Positions 47,558-55,722 of a stretch of 64,000 nucleotides of DNA are shown in pieces. Numbering within the stretch: the stretch's first letter is position 1; every line of letters begins with the position of its first letter. A program made the translations under genes and the position numbers. Location of the stretch: the NCBI RefSeq assembly GCF_001975225.1, contig NZ_CP019445.1:4340001-4404000 (forward strand), given 5' to 3'. The notes under the pieces are model-generated. The model was not told where the DNA came from. It saw only the letters and a program-made list of their open reading frames with translations, and did no database searches. This DNA is from Kosakonia cowanii JCM 10956 = DSM 18146. GTDB lineage: Bacteria; Pseudomonadota; Gammaproteobacteria; Enterobacterales; Enterobacteriaceae.

Positions 47558-48956
47558 AGAAGCCGCCGGTGTCGGTAATGGCGGTGATCATCACGCTGGA
47601 GCCGACCGCCGGGTCGCGCCCCAGCCGGATCATCAGCATCGGGATCAGCACACCCATTAATGCCGCCATCAGCAGGTTAAGCACCATCGCCAGCATCATC
47701 ACGCCGCCCAGCGCCGGGTCGCCATACAGCCACCAGGTGATGCAGCCCATTAAGCCGCCCCACACCACGCCGTTAATTAATGCCACGCCCATTTCGCGCA
47801 GAATAAGAAACGAGAAGTTACCCGGCTGAATGTTTTGCAGCGCCAGCGCGCGCACAATCATGGTGATGGTCTGATTGCCGGTGTTACCGCCAATACCGGC
47901 GACAATCGGCATCAACGAGGCCAGTGCCACCAACTGCGAGATGGTGTGTTCAAAACCGTCAATCACCCGCGAGGCAATAAAGGCGGTGCAGAGGTTAAGC
48001 GCCAGCCACGCCCAGCGTGACTTTACCGCTTTGGTGACGGGTGCGAAGACATCCTCTTCGGTACTCAGGCCACCCATCTGGCGCATATCGTTATCGGTCT
48101 CTTCATAGACCACGTCGAGGATCTCATCGACGGTCAGCCGCCCCATCAGAATGCCGTTCTCGTCCACCACCGCTGCGCTGAGCAGGTTGTCACGCTCAAA
48201 GGTGCGCGCGACACGCTCCGCCTCCTCTTCCGGCAGGAAGGTGACGGGATCGCTCTCCATCACCTCGCCCACTTCACGACTGGTGGCATTAAGCAGCAGA
48301 GTTTGCAGCGTCAGTTCGCCAACAAGGCGGTTATCGCGATCGACCACAAACAGCTTGTCGGTGTTCTCCGGCATCTTTCCCAGACGGCGTAAGTAGCGCT
48401 GAACGGCGGCCAGCGTCACCTCCGCGCGGATGGTGATCACCTCAAACTCCATGATCGCGCCGACGCAGTTTTTGCCATAGCGCATCACCTGGCGCACCCG
48501 CGCGCGCTCTTTCGGCGGCAGCGTCGCCATCATGCGCCCGGTCAGGTTGCGCGGCAGGTGCTGCACCAGGTAGATCTGCTCATCGATATTGAGGGTTTCC
48601 AGCGCATCCAGCAGCGCGCGGTCGCTCATCTCATCAATCAGATCGTCCCAGACATTTTCCGAGGCTTCGAGCAGCACTTTGCCGCGCTTGTCATCTTCAA
48701 TCACCCGCCACAGCGCATGGCGTTCAACCACCGGCAGCGCTTCGAGGGTATCGGCCAGATCCGGCGGCGGCAGGTGTGCGGCGAGGGCGCGTACTTCGAG
48801 CAGGTGCTGATCGAGCACTTCACTGTTAACCTGCTCTACCAGCGTGATTTCGCCCAACAGCGTGGCGGTCAGGGCTTTATGAGTGGTGAGCAACCAGATA
48901 AGGCGCGCGCGCTCTTCTTCGCGCAGTTTGACACTGTTCTTTTTAATAACCGGCAT
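47520..48956 (-). CDS. mgtE: Magnesium transporter MgtE
   Basis: Mg2+-selective channel/transporter of the inner membrane. The start at 48956 (MPVIKKNSVKLREEERARL) gives 478 residues; a GTG or ATG upstream is open but not conserved. The N domain (about 1-130, LPPPDLADTLEALPVVERHA) is followed by paired CBS domains (AIMEFEVITIRAEVTL, VMESDPVTFLPEEEAE). A plug helix and five membrane helices come next, with the pore-region motif PIVAGIGGNTGNQTITMIVRAL. The extreme C-terminus (FFIFLGLATLFLL) is encoded across the end of the SulP gene on the other strand. E. coli K-12 lacks mgtE. No Mg2+-responsive leader was recognised. Confidence 0.94.
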   Translation of the reverse strand: MPVIKKNSVKLREEERARLIWLLTTHKALTATLLGEITLVEQVNSEVLDQHLLEVRALAAHLPPPDLADTLEALPVVERHALWRVIEDDKRGKVLLEASENVWDDLIDEMSDRALLDALETLNIDEQIYLVQHLPRNLTGRMMATLPPKERARVRQVMRYGKNCVGAIMEFEVITIRAEVTLAAVQRYLRRLGKMPENTDKLFVVDRDNRLVGELTLQTLLLNATSREVGEVMESDPVTFLPEEEAERVARTFERDNLLSAAVVDENGILMGRLTVDEILDVVYEETDNDMRQMGGLSTEEDVFAPVTKAVKSRWAWLALNLCTAFIASRVIDGFEHTISQLVALASLMPIVAGIGGNTGNQTITMIVRALALQNIQPGNFSFLILREMGVALINGVVWGGLMGCITWWLYGDPALGGVMMLAMVLNLLMAALMGVLIPMLMIRLGRDPAVGSSVMITAITDTGGFFIFLGLATLFLL

Positions 48957-49053
48957 GACAATCCTGAATCGAAAGCGCCCTCTCATCCGGGCGGAATAGC
49001 CTTAAGCATAGCGCCAGGTGCTAAAAAAAGGCTCAACGGTGCGGTTGTTTGGG

Positions 49054-49093
49054 TAAAAAAACGGCAACGCTCCCCGGTTCAGCAGGGAGCGTT
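49054..49093 (-). terminator. yojI terminator
   Basis: On the minus strand the 9-bp stem AACGCTCCC / GGGAGCGTT is followed by GCCG and T7, directly after the yojI stop. Confidence 0.85.
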
Positions 49094-49097
49094 GTTG

Positions 49098-50741
49098 TTA
49101 CGCAGTGCGGGAAACGGCGTCGCGGGAGGCGAGCTGACGCTCTTCACCTTCCAGCTCGCTTAAGTGACCATTGCGCATCTCCAGCAGGCGATCGGCGTGA
49201 ATAAAGTAGTGATCGTCATGGCTGATGGCAAAGATGGTTTTACCCATCTGCTGCATCAGCGGCAACAGCACCTGATAGAAGTCGCGCCTGAAGTGCGGAT
49301 CCTGATCTGCCGCCCACTCATCCAGCAGCAGGATATCGCGCTCTTCCGCCAGCGCCAGCAGCAGCGCGACGCGCTTCTTCTGCCCCTTCGACAGCTTCAG
49401 GTTGAGGATTTTGCCGTTTTCCAGTTCCAGCTTGTGCGACATCTTTAACTGCTCCAGCCACTTCGCCACCAGTGCCGGATCGGCCTGCTGCCCTTCGGGG
49501 CCAAGCAGTTCGTCAAACAGCCAGACATCGGTAAACACCGCCGAGAAGAGCTTGCGGTAATCTTCCGGTTTATCCTGCGCCATCGGTTTGCCATCGAGCA
49601 GGATCTCGCCGGAGAGCGGCTGATAGAGGCCGGTCAGCAGCATCGCCAGCGTCGATTTCCCGCTGCCGTTGCCACCAATCAGAAACACCAGTTCGCCGCG
49701 CGTGAGGGTCATATTGATTGGCCCGATGGCAAAGTCATTATCCTGATATTTAAAGGTAACATCGCGCAGCTCAAGGGTTTGCCAGCCGGGGAAGGCCTGC
49801 GGGCGCGGAAACTCCGGGCGATAAGGTGCCAGCGCGAACTGCTTGAGCTTGCGAAACGCCACCTGGGCGGTGAGCAGCGTTGGCAGCGCGCCCACGGCGG
49901 AGAGCAGCGGCGTGCGCAAAAAGAGCAGCGTCAACGAGTAGGTCGCCGCGACATTGGTATTCGCCCAGCCCAGCCCGTTCGCCATCCAGAACACCAGGCC
50001 AATCGCGCCCAGCATCATGATGTTTGACCAGTTCACCGCACTCAGGTGGAAGGTATCGGCGCGGATAATATGGTGGCGATATTCGCGCGCATCCGGCAGG
50101 TACATCTTTTCAAACACATGCTCGGCGCGCTCGCGGTTGAGCGTAAGCTCTTTGCGCCCCTCAAGCACCGTCTGGAAATCGGCATACAGCTTATCTTCCG
50201 TCTCGCGCAGGGTCGCCATATGTCTATAGACGCGCGACACCAGCATAAACCCGCCCCAGATGGTCAGCGCCATCCAGATCACGGTTATCAGCAACATCTT
50301 GCCGGAGAGCATGGCGAGATAGAGGCAGGAGCCGACGGTGAGGATAATCCCCTGCACCAGTTCCGGCAGGCGCACAAAGGCGATGGTGATATTACGCACA
50401 TCGCTGGTCAGCCCGGCCAGCAGCGAGGCGCTGCCAAGCTGTTCGATGCGCTCGATCGGCGTATCCAGAAGACGCTTGATAAATTCGCTACGCAGGCGGT
50501 AGACAAAGTGGTGACCCAGTGTTGTCAGCGCCAGCTGCGAGCCGAGAGTGACGGCCATTAACAGCAGCAGCAGGCCAAGGAACTCCGGCAGCACGGCAAC
50601 AGAGAGATCGACAGATTCAATCAGGCGCTGGTTAATAAAGGCAATAAGGCCGATGCCCATTGCCGCGCTGGCAAGCGACAGCGCCAGTACCGCCACAAAC
50701 GGCCAGCGATACTGCCGCCAGACAAGAAGGAGAAGTTCCAT
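49098..50741 (-). CDS. yojI: ABC exporter YojI (microcin J25 efflux)
   Basis: Half-size ABC exporter of 547 residues, identical in length to E. coli YojI, which exports microcin J25 and probably L-cysteine with TolC. An N-terminal membrane domain with six helices (about 1-300) begins [20 protein letters not shown]. An ATPase domain with Walker [13 protein letters not shown] (about 353), signature region [20 protein letters not shown] and Walker [14 protein letters not shown] follows. The DEWAADQDP form is the hallmark of the SyrD/PvdE-like cyclic-peptide exporters. It is downstream of alkB on the same strand, 67 bp away. Confidence 0.94.
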   Translation of the reverse strand: MELLLLVWRQYRWPFVAVLALSLASAAMGIGLIAFINQRLIESVDLSVAVLPEFLGLLLLLMAVTLGSQLALTTLGHHFVYRLRSEFIKRLLDTPIERIEQLGSASLLAGLTSDVRNITIAFVRLPELVQGIILTVGSCLYLAMLSGKMLLITVIWMALTIWGGFMLVSRVYRHMATLRETEDKLYADFQTVLEGRKELTLNRERAEHVFEKMYLPDAREYRHHIIRADTFHLSAVNWSNIMMLGAIGLVFWMANGLGWANTNVAATYSLTLLFLRTPLLSAVGALPTLLTAQVAFRKLKQFALAPYRPEFPRPQAFPGWQTLELRDVTFKYQDNDFAIGPINMTLTRGELVFLIGGNGSGKSTLAMLLTGLYQPLSGEILLDGKPMAQDKPEDYRKLFSAVFTDVWLFDELLGPEGQQADPALVAKWLEQLKMSHKLELENGKILNLKLSKGQKKRVALLLALAEERDILLLDEWAADQDPHFRRDFYQVLLPLMQQMGKTIFAISHDDHYFIHADRLLEMRNGHLSELEGEERQLASRDAVSRTA

Positions 50742-50808
50742 AAGCGTATCCGGTCAATAAAAACAGCCAGCAGTTTAAACGGCTACCTGTTTTCATCAAG
50801 AATAATTC

Positions 50809-51465
50809 TTATTTTTGTTCGCTATTGCCTGCCTGGCGAAAAGTGAGGTTATAGCGACACTCGCCGGTCAGCGGATGGTAGCCCGGCTTCAGTGGCGCAA
50901 TGCCGTGATAAAAGAGGCGCGACTCCCCGCCCCACACCACCACATCGCCATGCTCCAGCAGCAGCCGCTGCAACGCATCGCTGCGTTTCAGCCCGCCGAA
51001 CTGGAAGACTGCCGGCAGACCGAGCGAAACAGAGACAATTGGCGCACGCAGATCCGGCTCGTCCTTATCCTGATGCAGCGAGAGTTTGGCTCCCGGTGCG
51101 TAGCGGTTGATAAGGCAGGCATCCGGGCGGAAATCGGGGTAGCCGGCAGCGGCGCTAGCCGCATTGCAGAGCGTCACAAAGGCCTGCGGCATGGCGGGCC
51201 ACGGGCGCTGCGTCTGCGGATCGGCGGCATCGTAAAGATAGCCGCGCTTGTCCGTCGTCCAGCCAAGCTGCCCACAGTTGGTCATGGCAACGGACATGGT
51301 GTAACCGCCGGGCGTCACCATATGGCGCAGCGGTGCAACGCTGACCACATCGGCGATACCGCGCATCAGCGCCTCGCTGTGCGCAAGGGCAAAGCGGCGC
51401 AGTACCACGGCGCCCGGCGCCAGCGGCTCCTGCCACGGTTGTTCATCGGCAAACAGATCGAGCAT
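50809..51465 (-). CDS. alkB: DNA oxidative demethylase AlkB
   Basis: Fe(II)/2-oxoglutarate dioxygenase that removes methyl groups from 1-methyladenine and 3-methylcytosine in DNA. The 218 residues (E. coli 216) show the HxD...H iron site: KLSLHQDKDEPD (His, Asp) and RLFYHGIAPLK (His). The 2OG-binding arginines are in CRYNLTFR. It begins MLDLFADEQPWQEPLAPG. Its ATG overlaps the ada stop as ATGA, so it is translationally coupled in the ada-alkB operon. Confidence 0.96.
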   Translation of the reverse strand: MLDLFADEQPWQEPLAPGAVVLRRFALAHSEALMRGIADVVSVAPLRHMVTPGGYTMSVAMTNCGQLGWTTDKRGYLYDAADPQTQRPWPAMPQAFVTLCNAASAAAGYPDFRPDACLINRYAPGAKLSLHQDKDEPDLRAPIVSVSLGLPAVFQFGGLKRSDALQRLLLEHGDVVVWGGESRLFYHGIAPLKPGYHPLTGECRYNLTFRQAGNSEQK

Positions 51466-52526
51466 CAGGTCTCCTGTTGATTAGCTTCGCGCGCCAGCAA
51501 TTGCGCTTTGCGCTCGGCTCCCCAGCGGTAGCCGGAGAGTGCCCCGCTCTGGCGCACCACGCGATGGCAGGGAACAATAACCGCAAGCTTATTCGCCCCA
51601 CAGGCGCTGGCGACGGCTCTGACCGCGCCGGGCTTGCCGATGGCGTGGGCCAGCGCCTGGTAACTGACCCTCTCCCCTGCCGGGATCTGGCGCAGCGCTT
51701 GCCACACCTGTAGCTGAAACGCGGTGCCGCGTAAATCGAGCGGCAGGGTAAAGGGCGAATCGGGTCTCTCTATATGCGCAACCACCTGCTGCACGCGCGC
51801 GGTAAATTGTGGATCATCTTCTGCCTGGCGGGCATGTGGAAACAGGTTGCTGAGCTGCGCCAGTAATGCGTCATCACTCTGGGCCAAGAGCACGGCGCAG
51901 ATCCCGCGTTCGCTCTCCGCCACCAGGCAGCGGCCCAGCGTACAGTCCGTCAGCGTAAACCAGACCGGGCAGGACGAGCCGCCGCGGCGAAAGGCGCGGG
52001 CGGTCATGCCAAGCGCCGCATCCGCGTTTCGATAGTAGCTGCTGCTGTCCGGGAACCCGGCCGCCAGCACCGCATCGGTAATGGTCTCGCTGTTCGCCAA
52101 CGTTTCGCGTAAGCGCCGGGCGCGAAACGCCTGCTGCCACGCTTTTGGCGTCACGCCGGTCACCGCTTTAAACAGACGGTGGAAATGATAAGGGCTCATG
52201 GCAACCGCCGCAGCAAGCTCTGCCAGCGTCACGGGTTGATCCTGCTCCAGCAAACGGCACGCGGCGGCGACCTTCTCCAGACGCTGCTGCTGCGGATGTG
52301 TTTTATCCGGCTGGCAGCGTTTGCAGGGACGAAAACCCGCCTCCAGCGCACTGGCGACATCTTTATAGAAACGCACATTCTGGCGCAGGGCGCGCCGCGC
52401 TGTGCAGGAGGGGCGGCAAAAAATCGCCGTGGTCAGCACGGCGAAAACAAACTGACCGTCGGCGTTCGGGTCGCGCGCCAGCACCGCCTGCCAGCATTGA
52501 TCATCGGTTAACATCGCATTGTTCAT
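51465..52526 (-). CDS. ada: Bifunctional DNA methyltransferase / transcriptional activator Ada
   Basis: Repairs O6-methylguanine and methylphosphotriesters by suicidal methyl transfer and, once methylated on its N-terminal cysteine, activates the adaptive response. The start at 52526 (MNNAMLTDDQCWQAV) has AGGAG upstream; 353 residues against 354 in E. coli. The N-terminal zinc domain has FCRPSC (Cys 37, 41) and FRPCKRC. The AraC-type helix-turn-helix follows (LAAAVAMSPYHFHRLFKAVTG). The C-terminal methyltransferase has the acceptor cysteine in VIVPCHRVV. An Ada box lies about 65-80 bp upstream. Confidence 0.96.
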   Translation of the reverse strand: MNNAMLTDDQCWQAVLARDPNADGQFVFAVLTTAIFCRPSCTARRALRQNVRFYKDVASALEAGFRPCKRCQPDKTHPQQQRLEKVAAACRLLEQDQPVTLAELAAAVAMSPYHFHRLFKAVTGVTPKAWQQAFRARRLRETLANSETITDAVLAAGFPDSSSYYRNADAALGMTARAFRRGGSSCPVWFTLTDCTLGRCLVAESERGICAVLLAQSDDALLAQLSNLFPHARQAEDDPQFTARVQQVVAHIERPDSPFTLPLDLRGTAFQLQVWQALRQIPAGERVSYQALAHAIGKPGAVRAVASACGANKLAVIVPCHRVVRQSGALSGYRWGAERKAQLLAREANQQET

Positions 52527-52591
52527 CGCAGGCTCCTTATCTAAGCTTAGCCTTACTGTGGCGGTTAGCGCGCGCGCAAACACCCGCAATC

Positions 52592-52604
52592 TTGCGCTTT
52601 AATT
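52592..52604 (-). promoter_or_regulatory. Ada box of the ada-alkB promoter
   Basis: On the minus strand AATTAAAGCGCAA matches the known E. coli Ada box of the ada promoter. It overlaps the stop codon of apbE, so the ada promoter is embedded in the 3' end of the upstream gene. Confidence 0.85.
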
Positions 52605-53636
52605 TTTATCCTTCACCAGGAAGGCGGAAAACTGCGGCGACATCCAGGTCGTGAAGCCATCCCCCTCCTTCATGATCATCATCACCGCGAGCCCTTCGCG
52701 CGTCACTACCTCTTTTGCCCGCTCAGGGCCGAGCACCATCAGGCCCGTATCCCAGGCATCCGCTTCCAGCGCGGTTGGCGAGATCACCGTCACCGACACC
52801 AGCTTGTGATCGATTGGCCGCCCGCTGCGCGGATCGATGACGTGAGAGATGCGTTTACCGTCCAGCTCATAGTAGTTGCGATAGCTGCCGGAGGTGCTGA
52901 TGCCGTGGCCATTAATATCGACCACCGCCTCGACGGCGTTTTCGCGATCCGTTGGCTTCTGTACCGCCACACGCCACGGTAGCCCTTTACTATTCATCCC
53001 GCGGCTGACCAGGGCGCCGCCGACGGAGACCAGATAGCGGCTAATCCCCTCTCGTTCCATTAAGTGCGACAGATGATCGGCGGCGTAACCTTCGCCAACC
53101 GTCGAGAGATCGACATAGAGATCGGGCAGATCTTTTTGCAGGAACTGTTCACCGGCGCGATTGATTACCGTGAGATGTTGCAGCCCGGTACGCGCTTTCG
53201 CCGCGTCGATCTGCGCCTGCGTTGGCGTCTTGACCGGCTGCTGATCGGGGCCAAAGCCCCATAAATTCACCAGCGGTCCAACGGTAATATCCATCACGCC
53301 ATCGGTTTTTTTACCGACGCGCAGCGAGGTGGTGACAATATCCGCCATCGCTTCGCTGACCGGCCACGGCGCGGTGCTGCTGCTGCGGTTAAAGCGCATC
53401 AGCGCTGAATCTTTTTTCCAGGTCGACATCAGCCAGTCGTCGCCATCAAGCTGCGCCTGGATTTTCTTTTGTAGTGCTGCCGCCTGCTGCGGCGTGATAT
53501 CCACCACGCTGACGCGCCAGGAGGTGCCCATGGTTTTACCTTCAAGCACCGTCGGTGTGGCCTGGCTTGCCGTGTCGCAGCCGGCTAACAGAAAAAGTGC
53601 CGCCATCAGCGCGGCACGAAGAGAAGCGATCGCCAT
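52599..53636 (-). CDS. apbE: FAD:protein FMN transferase ApbE
   Basis: Flavinyltransferase that attaches FMN covalently to threonine in target proteins such as the NqrC and RnfG families. The start at 53636 (MAIASLRAALMAALFLLAGC) gives 345 residues with a lipoprotein signal and lipobox LLAGC. Family motifs are GKTMGTSWRVSV, VMDITVGPLVNLWGFG, DLSTVGEGYAADHL, YLVSVGGALVSRG, and the Mg2+/active region LEADAWDTGLMVLG. It lies in the same direction as ada and alkB, with the ada promoter overlapping its end; ompC is upstream. Confidence 0.94.
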   Translation of the reverse strand: MAIASLRAALMAALFLLAGCDTASQATPTVLEGKTMGTSWRVSVVDITPQQAAALQKKIQAQLDGDDWLMSTWKKDSALMRFNRSSSTAPWPVSEAMADIVTTSLRVGKKTDGVMDITVGPLVNLWGFGPDQQPVKTPTQAQIDAAKARTGLQHLTVINRAGEQFLQKDLPDLYVDLSTVGEGYAADHLSHLMEREGISRYLVSVGGALVSRGMNSKGLPWRVAVQKPTDRENAVEAVVDINGHGISTSGSYRNYYELDGKRISHVIDPRSGRPIDHKLVSVTVISPTALEADAWDTGLMVLGPERAKEVVTREGLAVMMIMKEGDGFTTWMSPQFSAFLVKDKN

Positions 53637-53701
53637 AGTTGTTATCTCCTTGCTGGCGCAAGCGTACACGAAAAAAGGGATTTGCCCGAAACAGGCAATA
53701 A

Positions 53702-53726
53702 AAAAGGGGCCTTGCGGCCCCCTTCA
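53702..53726 (-). terminator. ompC terminator
   Basis: On the minus strand the stem GGGGGCC GCAA GGCCCC is followed by T6, 20-45 bp after the ompC stop. Confidence 0.92.
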
Positions 53727-53744
53727 ATACGCGTTGTTGCAGAC

Positions 53745-54884
53745 TTAGAACTGGTAAACCAGGCCCAGGCCAACAATGTCGTCGGTAGCAATACCGGCCG
53801 CGCGGGTAAAGGTGTTGTCGTCCAGCAGGTTGATTTTGTAATCAACATAGGTGGACATGTTTTTGTTGAAGTAGTAAGTCGCGCCAACATCAACATATTT
53901 CACCAGATCCTGGTCGCCGAAGTTAGCAGTACCGGTGTTGTTGGTGATGTCCTTACCTTTGGACTGCAGGTAAGCGATGGATGGACGCAGACCGAAGTCG
54001 AACTGGTACTGTGCAACCACTTCGAAGTTCTGCGCTTTGTTAGCAAAGCCGAAAGCAGAGCTTGGGGTACGGCCGTTAGAGGTACCGAAACGGGTCGCGT
54101 TGTAAGTCTGAGAATACTGTGCTGCCAGGTAAACGTTGTTGGCATCGTATTTCAGGCCGCCGCTGTAAACTTCAGCGCGGTCGCCGTCACCGTACAGGTT
54201 CGCATTGATGCTGTTCTGATCGGCAGTACGTTTAGAGGAGGACATTGCGCCACCAACGCTGAAGCCTTCGCCCAGATCGTAGGTCAGAGACGCGCCGTAA
54301 CCGTCACCGTTCTGGTCCAGCAGGCTACGGCCATTGGTGTTTTCACCGCTGACGCTGCCGTTTTTACCCTGGTACTGCAGAGCAAAGTTCAGGCCATCAA
54401 CCAGACCGAAGAAGTCGGTGTTACGGTAAGTTGCTACACCGTTGGCACGAGACTGCATGAAGTTATCTGCGCCATAGGTGTCGCCGCCGAACTCCGGCAG
54501 GACGTCGGTCCAGGAGGTCACGTCATAGATGATGCCGTAGTTACGACCGTAGTCGAACGAACCGGTGTTAGCTACGCGGATACCTGCGAAGGCCAGACGG
54601 GTCCATGCCTGATCGCTCTCATTTTCTGAGCTGTTCGCCTGAACGTTGTATTCCCACTGACCGTAGCCGGTTACCTGGTCGTTAACCTGGGTTTCGCCCT
54701 TGAAGCCAAAACGTACATAGCTCTTATCGCCATCGGAGCCGTTGTCGTCAGAAAAATAGTGCAGGCCGTCTACTTTACCGTAGAGATCTAATTTGTTGCC
54801 GTCTTTATTATAAACTTCAGCCGCATTTGCTGCGCCCGCTACCAGCAGAGCCGGTACCAGGAGGGACAGAACTTTAACTTTCAT
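53745..54884 (-). CDS. ompC: Outer-membrane porin OmpC
   Basis: Trimeric general porin of the outer membrane. The 379-residue precursor has a 21-residue signal peptide ([21 protein letters not shown]) and mature N-terminus [16 protein letters not shown]. The beta-barrel includes the loop-3 constriction segment with [13 protein letters not shown] and ends VGLGLVYQF, with the terminal phenylalanine for BAM. Assignment to OmpC rather than OmpF rests on synteny with divergent micF and rcsD as well as on the signal sequence. OmpR boxes and promoter lie upstream. Extracellular loops differ from E. coli, as expected for a surface porin. Confidence 0.96.
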   Translation of the reverse strand: MKVKVLSLLVPALLVAGAANAAEVYNKDGNKLDLYGKVDGLHYFSDDNGSDGDKSYVRFGFKGETQVNDQVTGYGQWEYNVQANSSENESDQAWTRLAFAGIRVANTGSFDYGRNYGIIYDVTSWTDVLPEFGGDTYGADNFMQSRANGVATYRNTDFFGLVDGLNFALQYQGKNGSVSGENTNGRSLLDQNGDGYGASLTYDLGEGFSVGGAMSSSKRTADQNSINANLYGDGDRAEVYSGGLKYDANNVYLAAQYSQTYNATRFGTSNGRTPSSAFGFANKAQNFEVVAQYQFDFGLRPSIAYLQSKGKDITNNTGTANFGDQDLVKYVDVGATYYFNKNMSTYVDYKINLLDDNTFTRAAGIATDDIVGLGLVYQF

Positions 54885-54990
54885 TTTATTAACCCTCTGT
54901 TATATGCATTTTTATTGCCACTGCATGCTGATTAACCCTCAAATCAGCTGGCGATTCATTGTGCGCAAAAATCAAAAATAATCCAACAGG

Positions 54991-55060
54991 AATATGATAC
55001 GAAAACTTTGAAGATGTTTCATATCTAAAGCTAAATGTTTCCATTTGTAATTTTGCGGGA
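54991..55060 (-). promoter_or_regulatory. ompC promoter and OmpR binding region
   Basis: Read on the minus strand, TTACAAATGGAAACATTTAG, then GATATGAAACATCTTC, then TATCATATT correspond closely to the OmpR C-boxes (GAAACAT repeats) and the -10 region of E. coli ompC. The 5' UTR to the ATG is about 100 nt. Confidence 0.8.
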
Positions 55061-55208
55061 ACTTTTTGAAAGCACTAAAAGCCAATAAATAAGAAAAACA
55101 GCGGATGAAATACAGTTATTTACCTATAAAAACAGCAGCTTACTAAAATTTAAAATGAGAGCACTGAATGCCAAACCGAAAGCAGAATTGGTGTCTAAAA
55201 TAATCGAC

Positions 55209-55301
55209 GCTATCATCATTAACTTTATTTATTACCGTCATTCGAATCTGAATGTCTGTTTACCCCTCTTCAAACCGGATGCCCTGCATTCGGTTTTTTT
55301 T
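55209..55301 (+). ncRNA. micF: Antisense regulatory RNA MicF
   Basis: About 93-nt trans-acting RNA, divergent from ompC, that base-pairs with the ompF translation start region with the help of Hfq. The 5' part GCTATCATCATTAACTTTAT and following TTATTACCGTCATTC is, as far as I recall, identical to E. coli MicF. The middle and the terminator (ACCGGATGCCCTGCATTCGGT followed by T9) carry small changes that keep the hairpin. The location next to ompC and its OmpR sites supports the call. Confidence 0.95.
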
Positions 55302-55722
55302 TACCTTTCTTTACATCAGTTGATACTTAAGATTTATATAGTCGCCATTTGTAATGACTATTAATTAATCAATTATCGTACCAGAGTTGATCCTTAAACA
55401 TATTTAGAAAGTTAATATCTTGTTATTTCGTGCGATATTTTACTGACGAGACGGTAAATAGGCTGGCGGCGCTGCGCATCTGTACATTTTTCCTGCGCCT
55501 CAGGTAAAGAATGCATATTCATGCACTCCCCAGGCATTTCCTGAAAAGAGAGTCTGGAAATTCACCCATTTACCGATATACTGCCTGCTGAACATTACTC
55601 TGCAGCACACTACCTTTACGCCCGCGGCCCCCAAAACGCGACGCTAACGGCATGGCAGCAACATTGTCTCAGCGCAGGCTGAAAGTTATCAGCCGTGTTG
55701 TCATAACGGGTTACACACACGA
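55302..55722 (+). other. 421-bp leader region of rcsD
   Basis: No coding gene was found. The first part is AT-rich. A small inverted repeat TGCAT-ATTC-ATGCA lies at about 55512-55525. The last 200 bp are GC-richer and lead into the rcsD ATG without an obvious strong ribosome-binding site. The region presumably holds the rcsDB promoter, which I could not place. Confidence 0.5.

Noticed and set aside
55155..55364. 69-codon open frame overlapping micF
   Set aside because: The sequence is explained by the MicF RNA and its terminator; no conserved protein.
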